Positions 1 through 5,293 of a stretch of DNA of 7,419 bases are shown here, one piece after another. The notes under the pieces are model-generated. The model was given only the letters and a program-made list of their open reading frames with translations, searched no databases and had not been told where the DNA came from. The stretch spans positions 1-7,419 of the forward strand of contig JACQFK010000536.1 in NCBI GenBank assembly GCA_016200125.1, written 5' to 3'. Source of the DNA: Planctomycetota bacterium. Its GTDB lineage: Bacteria > Planctomycetota > MHYJ01 > JACPRB01. The stretch's first letter is position 1. Each line of letters begins with the position of its first letter. The translations under genes and the position numbers were made by a program.

Positions 1-2152
1 CATCCTGGGGCTGCTCGGCTGGGGCGCGCGGATGCGGCGCGAGGCGATCGGCCAGCTGAACGAGCGGATCGAGGCCGAGCTGCGCGCGGCGCTCAAGTTG
101 CGCCGCGGGGGCGACCTGGCCGGCATGAAGACCTTCGTCGCCGAGGGCGTCGAGGCCTGCGCCGCGGCCGCCCTGCGCTACCCGAGGCTGGCCGAGCCCC
201 ACGCCCTCCAGGGCCGGATGCAGCGCGCAATGATGGATTTCGACCGGGCGCTGGAGGAGCAGGAGCTCGCCCTCGCCCGGGACTCCTCCTGCCCCCGCGC
301 CCGCTACGAGCGGCTCGTGCTCACGGCGCGCCTCCTCCGCCGCCGCGAGGACGAACTCGTGGAGCGGGCCTGGCGCGGCCTGGGCGAGAAGCTGATCCAG
401 GAGGGCGCCGCGAAGATCCGCGCGGAGGAGGTCGCCGTGCCCCCCCGCGAGAAGCTCCTCCGCGGCGACGGGGCGGCGCGCGGCCTGCGGGAGCGGATGG
501 AGGGGGACCTCGACGCGCTGGAAAGCGGGGGCCGCGGCGAGATCGGCGCGGCGGAACTCGCCTGCGCCCGCGGCATCGTGAAGCGGTCGCGCCCCTCGCT
601 CCAGATCGCGCTCGCGCAGGCCCCCTTCCTGGAGGAGGCCGTCGAGGCGCTGGCCCTCCTGGAGCAGGACGCCGGCCGCTTCGAGAAGGCGGTCGCCGTC
701 TGGAGCGAGGGGCTCGACCACGACAAGGGCTGCCTGCCCCACCTGGAGGGGCGCGGCGAGGCGCGGCTCCAGTGGGGCCAGCAGATGCACCAGCGGGGCG
801 AGGATCCCTCCGACGTGTTCATCGCCGCGATCGGCGACTTCAGCCAGGCCCTCGAGAAGGATCCCCGGCGGGACGGCGCGATGCGCCAGCGGGGGCTCGC
901 CCATTTCTACCTCGGGGTCTCGATCGGATGGAAGCGCTCCGACGACGCGACGCGCCAGTTCCAGTCGGCGGCCGAGGACCTGGGCCGTGCGCTGGAGCTC
1001 AACCCGAAGGCCGCCCCGACCTGGATGTGGCGCGGGGTCGTGCGGGCGGCGCTCTCCGTCAGCAAGCTCATGGCCCTGCAGGACCCGGTCCCCCTCTGCC
1101 AGGAGGCGATGGAGGACCTGGCGAAGGCGATCGAGCGGAACCCGCAGGGGGACGAGGCCTACTCCTGGAGGGCGGTGGCGCGCATCCCCTGGAGCATCTG
1201 GATCGGAGTGAGGGGGGGAAACGTCGAGCCGCTCTACAACGACGCCATCGCCGACCTGGGCCAGGCCCTCAAGCTGAACCCGGGGCGCGGCGAGACCTGG
1301 CTCGCGCGGGCCAACATCCACATCGCCTGGGCGAACTACCAGGCCGGCGTCGGCAAGATGCCCAGGGAGCCCCTCCTGATCGCGACGCGCGACCTCGACG
1401 TCGCCACGCAGAAGATCCCCGACGGCGTCCAGGCGCCGGAACGCCGCGGGCGGATCGAGCTCATGCTGGCCGCGATGCCCGGCGAGGACGCGGCGAAGCG
1501 CTGCCTGGCGGCGGCGGACTGCTTCGAGACCGTGCTCGCGCGGAGCCCCAAGAACGAAGCGGGCCTCTCCGGACGCGGCGAAGCCCGGATGCGGCTGGCG
1601 GTCGAGAAGCTGCGCCGGAAGGAGAACCCCGCCTCCGCCTTCGATGACGCCTTCCGCGATCTCGAGGAGGCCCTCAAGACCCAGCCGTCGGCCCGGATCC
1701 TGCGCGCGGAGGCCTATGTCCATAGGGGCGACTGGAAGGCGAAGGCCGGGCGGGATGCGGAGGCCGTCGCGGACTTCCAGGCCGCGATCTCCGACGCGAA
1801 GCAGGCCATCGAGGCCAATCCCCTCTTCGCCGGGATCGCGCTGATCTGGCAGGGCCGCGCGAAGACGCTCGCCGCCCCCCACCGGCCGATCCCGATGGCC
1901 CACTATAGTGACGCGATCAACGACTTCAACAAGGTGCTCTTCTTCTCGCACGACCACCTGCAGGCTCTGCGCTTCCGCGCGGACGCCTACCGCCAGCGCG
2001 CCCTGCTGAAAGCCGGACGCCTGGCCGAGGAAGACTACCAGTCCGCGCTGACTGATTACCTTCACGTCGTCCGGCTACAGGAGGCCGCCAAGACCGAGTT
2101 GCGCGACGAGATCGCGGCGTGCCGGGCGGGCCTCGAGGCCTCGAAGCGCTGA
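1..2152 (+). CDS. Large TPR-repeat protein, 5' end outside window
   Basis: The frame is open to the left edge. Positions 2-31 read ILGLLGWGAR, followed by the first ATG at 32 and a basic MRREA, which looks like the end of a membrane helix and its cytoplasmic anchor. The ATG at 32 is therefore probably internal. Residues here are counted from it (706 aa). Helix-end motifs of the type AL-x-x-NP recur at about residues 47, 80 and 193 with near-canonical spacing. From 227 they recur at 273, 320, 366, 412, 458, 501, 547, 592, 635 and 679, a long repeat of about 46 residues. TPR arrays are protein-binding scaffolds. In Planctomycetota and Acidobacteriota such arrays often follow a Ser/Thr kinase domain and a membrane segment, so this may be the C-terminal half of a kinase. 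That is inference, since no catalytic domain lies inside the window. The small gene at 2178 follows after 25 bases and may be co-transcribed. Confidence 0.85.
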   Translation, partial: ILGLLGWGARMRREAIGQLNERIEAELRAALKLRRGGDLAGMKTFVAEGVEACAAAALRYPRLAEPHALQGRMQRAMMDFDRALEEQELALARDSSCPRARYERLVLTARLLRRREDELVERAWRGLGEKLIQEGAAKIRAEEVAVPPREKLLRGDGAARGLRERMEGDLDALESGGRGEIGAAELACARGIVKRSRPSLQIALAQAPFLEEAVEALALLEQDAGRFEKAVAVWSEGLDHDKGCLPHLEGRGEARLQWGQQMHQRGEDPSDVFIAAIGDFSQALEKDPRRDGAMRQRGLAHFYLGVSIGWKRSDDATRQFQSAAEDLGRALELNPKAAPTWMWRGVVRAALSVSKLMALQDPVPLCQEAMEDLAKAIERNPQGDEAYSWRAVARIPWSIWIGVRGGNVEPLYNDAIADLGQALKLNPGRGETWLARANIHIAWANYQAGVGKMPREPLLIATRDLDVATQKIPDGVQAPERRGRIELMLAAMPGEDAAKRCLAAADCFETVLARSPKNEAGLSGRGEARMRLAVEKLRRKENPASAFDDAFRDLEEALKTQPSARILRAEAYVHRGDWKAKAGRDAEAVADFQAAISDAKQAIEANPLFAGIALIWQGRAKTLAAPHRPIPMAHYSDAINDFNKVLFFSHDHLQALRFRADAYRQRALLKAGRLAEEDYQSALTDYLHVVRLQEAAKTELRDEIAACRAGLEASKR

Positions 2153-2165
2153 TCCGGTTCCCTTT

Positions 2166-2171
2166 GGGAGG
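2166..2171 (+). promoter_or_regulatory. Ribosome binding site of the 73-aa gene
   Basis: GGGAGG lies 6 bases before the ATG at 2178. It is the strongest Shine-Dalgarno match in the window and the main support for treating this short frame as a real gene. Confidence 0.75.
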
Positions 2172-2177
2172 CCACGC

Positions 2178-2399
2178 ATGCAGGCGAACACGCTGGAAGA
2201 CCTCGTCCGACACCTGAAGGAGTTCCGCGCCTGGGGGAACCAGAGCGAGGGTTACGACGCCGTCGCGATGTTCCACCTGCTCGGCGCCTGCCTGGACAAC
2301 CTCCGCCAGAACGCCACCAAGGCGGACCTGGCCGACCTCGCGGAGTGCCTGGAGGCCCCGCAGGTCATGTTCCTGAAGAGGCTGGCGACGGGGGCCTGA
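2178..2399 (+). CDS. Small hypothetical protein, 73 aa
   Basis: I do not recognise a family. The ATG at 2178 is preceded by GGGAGG at 2166-2171 with a 6-base spacer, an excellent ribosome binding site, and it starts only 25 bases after the TPR gene's stop. The product is soluble and looks all-helical, with no signal peptide or membrane segment. It has a charged first helix (LEDLVRHLKEFRAWG), then FHLLGACLDNLRQ, then a final amphipathic part rich in Leu, Ala and acidic residues (ADLADLAECLEAP). Codon use is G/C-ending like the neighbouring genes. The antisense frames here are not convincing. Its position suggests co-transcription with the TPR gene. An inverted repeat begins one base after its stop codon. 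The function is unknown; it could be a small partner or regulator, but nothing in the sequence proves this. Confidence 0.75.
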   Translation: MQANTLEDLVRHLKEFRAWGNQSEGYDAVAMFHLLGACLDNLRQNATKADLADLAECLEAPQVMFLKRLATGA

Positions 2400-2431
2400 G
2401 CGCCCGGGATTTTGTTTTGACCCCCGGGCGC
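2400..2431. repeat. 9-bp perfect inverted repeat around the zwf -35 box
   Basis: GCGCCCGGG at 2400-2408 is exactly complementary to CCCGGGCGC at 2423-2431, separated by a 14-base A/T-rich loop. The left arm starts directly after the TGA of the 73-aa gene. The loop contains the candidate -35 hexamer TTGACC. No T-run follows the right arm, so it is a poor intrinsic terminator. It could be an operator for a dimeric repressor, or a hairpin that ends or protects the upstream transcript. The symmetry is seen directly; the role is inferred. Confidence 0.55.
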
Positions 2432-2444
2432 CCGCTGGTACAAA
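2417..2444 (+). promoter_or_regulatory. Candidate sigma70-like promoter for zwf-pgl
   Basis: TTGACC (2417-2422, five of six matches to TTGACA) is followed after 16 bases by TACAAA (2439-2444, four of six matches to TATAAT). The -35 sits in a locally T-rich stretch (TTTTGTTTTGA) that stands out against the GC-rich surroundings. Transcription would start around 2450-2452, only a few bases before the zwf ATG at 2455. The site fits the change from the TPR/small-gene unit to the pentose phosphate pair. Confidence 0.5.
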
Positions 2445-2448
2445 GGAA
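2442..2448 (+). promoter_or_regulatory. Possible ribosome binding site of zwf
   Basis: AAAGGAA ends 6 bases before the ATG at 2455, with good spacing. It overlaps the candidate -10 hexamer at 2439-2444. It can therefore act as a ribosome binding site only on transcripts that begin further upstream, for example read-through from the TPR/small-gene unit. Confidence 0.5.
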
Positions 2449-2454
2449 CCCCGC

Positions 2455-3978
2455 ATGGATGGAACCCGGATCCGCGTCAATCCCAACGCCGGCCCCGCCG
2501 TCGTCCGCTCCCGGCCGCCCGACCCCTGCGTCGTCGTCATCTTCGGCGTCACGGGCGACCTCACCCATCGCAAGCTCATCCCCGCCCTCTACAACCTGGC
2601 CCGCGAAGGCGACCTCCCGGGGAAATTCGCGCTCATCGGCACCAGCACCTCGGTCACCTCCGCCGCCGAATTCCGCGCGCAGCTCCAGGAGTCCGTCTCC
2701 AAGTTCTCCCGCTCCAAGCCCCTCGACGAGGAGGTCTGGAAGCGCTTCGCCGGCTCCATCGAGACCGTCGTCGCGGACGTGAACGCGCCCGACGACTACG
2801 CGAAGCTGCGCCGGACGATCGAAGCGGTCGAGCAGAAGGCCGGCCTCCCCGGCAACCGGCTCTACTACCTCGCCGTGCCGCCCGGGGTCTTCCCCGTCAT
2901 CCTGCGCAACCTGAAGGCCGCGGGGCTGCTCCAGGCGGCCGGATCCCCCGGCTGGTCGCGCGTCGTGATCGAGAAGCCCTTCGGGCGCGACCTCGCGTCG
3001 GCCCGCGAGCTCAACCGCACCGTCGCCGAGGTGATCGACGAGAGCCAGATCTTCCGGAGCGACCACTATCTCGGCAAGGAGACCGTCCAGAACATCCTGG
3101 TCTTCCGCTTCGGCAACTCCATCTTCGAGCCGATCTGGAACCGCAAGTACATCGACCACGTCCAGATCACGATGGCCGAGGACCTCACGATCGAGCGGCG
3201 CGGCAAGTTCTACGACGCCACCGGCGTGCTCCGCGACATCGTCCAGAGTCACCTCCTCCAGGTGCTCGCCCTCTGCACGATGGAGGCGCCCGCGACCTTC
3301 AAGGCCGACGACATCCGCGACGAGAAGTTCAAGCTGCTGCGCTCGATCCGGCCGATCACGGCGGGCGAGGTCGGGCAGGACGTGGTCGCCGCCCAGTACC
3401 GCGGCTACCGCGCGTCGGAGGGCGTGGCGAAGGACTCGCGGACGCCGACCTACGTCGCCCTCAAGCTCGCGATCGACAACTGGCGCTGGCAGGGCGTGCC
3501 CATCTACGTCCGCGCGGGCAAGGGCCTCGCGGCGCGCAACACCGAGGTCTCGATCCACTTCCAGTCGATCCCCTTCTGCCTCTTCGGAACCGAGGAGGTC
3601 TGCCAGCGGATCGAGCCCAACGTGCTGACCCTGCGGATCCAGCCGCGCGAGGGCATCGCGCTCCGCTTCGGTTGCAAGGTCCCCGGCGAGGATCTTTCGG
3701 TGGGCAGCGTGACCATGGACTTCTCCTACGCCGACTCCTTCAACCGCGCCCCCTGGGAGGCCTACGAGCGGCTGCTGCTCGACGCCATGCGCGGGGACCA
3801 CACGCTCTTCGCGCGGCGCGACGGCGACGAGCAGGCCTGGTCCTTCGTCAGCCCCATCCTGGAAGCCTGGGAGGCGCGGCGCGAGCCGCTGCCCGAGTAC
3901 GACACCGGCAGCGCGGGCCCCCGGGAGGCCGACGACCTGCTCCGCCGCGACGGCCGCCGCTGGAGGCCGCTGGCGTGA
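2455..3978 (+). CDS. zwf: Glucose-6-phosphate dehydrogenase (Zwf)
   Basis: This enzyme oxidises glucose 6-phosphate to 6-phosphoglucono-1,5-lactone, the first step of the oxidative pentose phosphate pathway, in the cytoplasm. Its 507 residues match the family's usual length. The N-terminal nucleotide-binding motif is GVTGDLTHRK at residues 31-40. The substrate lysine motif EKPFGRD has Lys174. The family signature is RSDHYLGKE at 201-209, normally RIDHYLGKE. The catalytic His is predicted to be His266 in QSHLLQ, where most relatives have QNH. The later VRAGKG and GDHTLFARRD blocks are also present. The two positions that usually carry a basic residue for the NADP 2'-phosphate are both Thr here (Thr33 and Thr65), so NAD use is possible. 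The first about 23 residues, before the beta strand at 25-30, are a low-conservation extension. I see no later in-frame start that keeps the Rossmann strand. The gene overlaps pgl by 4 bases. Confidence 0.97.
   Translation: MDGTRIRVNPNAGPAVVRSRPPDPCVVVIFGVTGDLTHRKLIPALYNLAREGDLPGKFALIGTSTSVTSAAEFRAQLQESVSKFSRSKPLDEEVWKRFAGSIETVVADVNAPDDYAKLRRTIEAVEQKAGLPGNRLYYLAVPPGVFPVILRNLKAAGLLQAAGSPGWSRVVIEKPFGRDLASARELNRTVAEVIDESQIFRSDHYLGKETVQNILVFRFGNSIFEPIWNRKYIDHVQITMAEDLTIERRGKFYDATGVLRDIVQSHLLQVLALCTMEAPATFKADDIRDEKFKLLRSIRPITAGEVGQDVVAAQYRGYRASEGVAKDSRTPTYVALKLAIDNWRWQGVPIYVRAGKGLAARNTEVSIHFQSIPFCLFGTEEVCQRIEPNVLTLRIQPREGIALRFGCKVPGEDLSVGSVTMDFSYADSFNRAPWEAYERLLLDAMRGDHTLFARRDGDEQAWSFVSPILEAWEARREPLPEYDTGSAGPREADDLLRRDGRRWRPLA
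3962..3966 (+). promoter_or_regulatory. Ribosome binding site of pgl, inside zwf
   Basis: GGAGG lies in the last codons of zwf, 8 bases before the GTG at 3975. It decides the pgl start. The same frame stays open upstream to 3672, but that part reads as low-complexity Arg/Ala-rich sequence antiparallel to no known domain, whereas the 6-phosphogluconolactonase fold begins right after this GTG. Confidence 0.7.
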
Positions 3979-4688
3979 CCACGCGGTCCCGCCTCAAGCT
4001 GCTCGTCGCCCGCGACCGCGAGGAGCTCCGCAGGCTCGGCGCCGAGACGATCGGCAAGAAGATCGTCTCCGCCGTCCAGGCCCGAGGCCTCTGCTCGATG
4101 GCCCTTTCCGGCGGCTCGACCCCGGGCCCCGTCTACGAGGAGCTCGGCAACTCCGACCTCGCGGAAAAGATCCCCTGGCCGCAGCTGGAAATCTACTTCG
4201 CCGACGAGCGGGCCGTGCCGGTCGACCATCCGGACAGCAACTACCGCCTGGTGATGGAGACGCTGCTCAAGTCGCACCCCGAGGCGGTGGGCCAGACCTA
4301 CCGGATGCCCGCCGACGCGCCCGACCGCGAACAGGCCGCCAAGCGCTATGGCCGCCGCCTCCCCGATCCGATCGACGTGCTGGTGCTGGGCATGGGCGCG
4401 GACGGCCACACCGCGTCGCTCTTCCCCGGCTCCCCGGCCCTCGACCAGCACGAGGAGCGCGTCGTCGCGGTGACGGCCCCGAAGCCGCCGCCCGAGCGGA
4501 TGACGATCACGCCCGCGGTGATCGAGCGCTCGCGCTCCATCGTGATGATCGTCGCCGGCCTCGACAAGGCGCCGATGGTCGCCCGGGCGCTCAGCGGCGT
4601 GGCCGATCCGAAGGTCGTGCCCGCCCAGCTCGCCCGCCGCGCCATCTGGGTCGTGGACAAGGAGGCGGCCAGCCAGCTGAATCCCTAA
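3975..4688 (+). CDS. pgl: 6-phosphogluconolactonase (Pgl/DevB type)
   Basis: This enzyme hydrolyses 6-phosphogluconolactone, the product of the preceding gene, to 6-phosphogluconate. With the GTG start at 3975 the product has 237 residues, normal for the DevB-type family of the glucosamine-6-phosphate isomerase/6-phosphogluconolactonase fold. Visible motifs are LSGGSTP at 44-50 (phosphate-binding loop), YFADERAVP at 74-82 followed by SNYR at 88-91, and LGMGADGHTASLFPG at 138-152, with His145 as the likely catalytic base. The start codon overlaps the zwf stop as GTGA, indicating translational coupling. I chose the GTG because it has GGAGG 8 bases upstream and because the conserved fold starts immediately after it. 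Glucosamine-6-phosphate deaminase is the only close alternative, and the zwf neighbour and the motifs argue against it. The gene ends in TAA, followed by a convergent gap with a large hairpin. Confidence 0.95.
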   Translation: MTTRSRLKLLVARDREELRRLGAETIGKKIVSAVQARGLCSMALSGGSTPGPVYEELGNSDLAEKIPWPQLEIYFADERAVPVDHPDSNYRLVMETLLKSHPEAVGQTYRMPADAPDREQAAKRYGRRLPDPIDVLVLGMGADGHTASLFPGSPALDQHEERVVAVTAPKPPPERMTITPAVIERSRSIVMIVAGLDKAPMVARALSGVADPKVVPAQLARRAIWVVDKEAASQLNP

Positions 4689-4696
4689 CGACAAGA

Positions 4697-4803
4697 CGGC
4701 CGCAGAGACGCGGGGACGCCGAGCAGAGGATTGTTTCGGAGTTTCGCCCGAAAGGGTCTTCGCATCCGGGGCTCTGCTCTGCGTCTCGGTGTCTCTGTGG
4801 CCG
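4697..4803. repeat. Long imperfect inverted repeat (hairpin) in the convergent gap
   Basis: Arms 4698-4728 and 4772-4802 are 31 bases each and pair at 26 of 31 positions without gaps, with one further C-G pair at 4697/4803. The loop is 43 bases and contains a small nested hairpin, CCC-GAAA-GGG at 4747-4756, with a GNRA-type loop. Each arm is built from purine-rich cagagac/gagacgc-like units. The element fills most of the gap between the convergent pgl and SUKH genes, so it could act as a two-way terminator or mRNA 3'-end stabiliser. I recall similar cagagac-type palindromes as dispersed intergenic repeats in several high-GC phyla, which would make it a REP- or MITE-like unit. Copy number cannot be judged from a single window. 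Confidence 0.8.
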
Positions 4804-4818
4804 AATTGTGGGGCATGC

Positions 4819-5229
4819 TCAGGGGATCCGCCGCTCCAGCCACTCCGCGAAGGTGTCGGTCTCCGTCACGACGTCCTCCCAGACCGAGCTCGACATCCCG
4901 ATGCTCGCCACCACGGGCGGGTTGCTCCGATAGTCGAAGACATAGACCAGGAAGCCGTCGTTGCCGATGGCGAAGAGGCCCGGGAAGTTCCAGGGGATCC
5001 GGTAGCTCCGGTTGAAGAGAGAGAGGATCTTCACGGGGAGCAGGCCGGTGAAGGCTTCGGGCGCCAGCGTGTCGCCGCCGCCGGCCGCGACCAGGTACGC
5101 GCGGTAGTCGGCCGGGAAGGTGACGTCGAATTCCTTCTCGACCTTCGCGACGGCCTCCTCCGCGGCGGGACCGCCAGGCAGCCAGCCCTTCGCCCGCATC
5201 CGCTTCATGAGGTCCTCGATCCGGTCCAT
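4819..5229 (-). CDS. SMI1/KNR4 (SUKH) family protein
   Basis: The product is 136 aa from the ATG at 5229. The family pattern is visible in order: an N-terminal helix, then VEKEFDVTFPADYRAYL at residues 30-46 (the typical acidic helix, the 'P-x-DYR' turn and following helix), a Gly-rich loop, the FNRSYRIPW strand region, FAIGNDGFLVYVFDY at 86-100, and a C-terminal NPPVVASIG strand leading to the helix TDTFAEWLER. SUKH proteins are small cytoplasmic domains. Many are immunity proteins against polymorphic toxins, while others have unknown or regulatory roles. No toxin gene is adjacent here, so it is an orphan in this window. The frame stays open further upstream, but that part runs antisense to the flavoprotein gene and does not look like a protein domain. 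The ribosome binding site is weak (GAGG one base before the ATG), so the start is slightly uncertain. Confidence 0.85.
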   Translation of the reverse strand: MDRIEDLMKRMRAKGWLPGGPAAEEAVAKVEKEFDVTFPADYRAYLVAAGGGDTLAPEAFTGLLPVKILSLFNRSYRIPWNFPGLFAIGNDGFLVYVFDYRSNPPVVASIGMSSSVWEDVVTETDTFAEWLERRIP

Positions 5230-5293
5230 GCCTCGAGGATAACGGAGCCAAGGAAGTGTTGCCAGAGCGACGGACGACGGAGACGATGACGGG
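5230..5293. other. Divergent intergenic region
   Basis: These 64 bases separate the divergent SUKH and flavoprotein genes and must hold both 5' ends. An 8-bp perfect palindrome, CCTCGAGG, lies at 5231-5238 directly next to the SUKH start. I see no convincing -35/-10 pair on either strand and no strong Shine-Dalgarno sequence before the ATG at 5294. Confidence 0.4.

Noticed and set aside
772..1647. Plus-strand frame of 291 aa inside the TPR gene
   Set aside because: It is a Gly/Arg/Pro/Ala-rich shadow of the TPR frame, with no ribosome binding site and no domain.
2400..2431. The inverted repeat as an intrinsic terminator of the 73-aa gene
   Set aside because: No T-run follows the right arm, and the T-rich stretch lies in the loop, where it matches a -35 region better.
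2365..3801. Long open frame (478 aa) antisense to zwf
   Set aside because: It has a low-complexity Asp/Gly/Val/Arg composition typical of the reverse complement of a high-GC gene. It has no motif, and the zwf frame on the other strand is beyond doubt.
3672..3974. N-terminal extension of pgl reaching back into zwf
   Set aside because: The extension is Arg/Ala-rich shadow sequence. The family fold begins at the GTG at 3975, which has GGAGG 8 bases upstream and overlaps the zwf stop.
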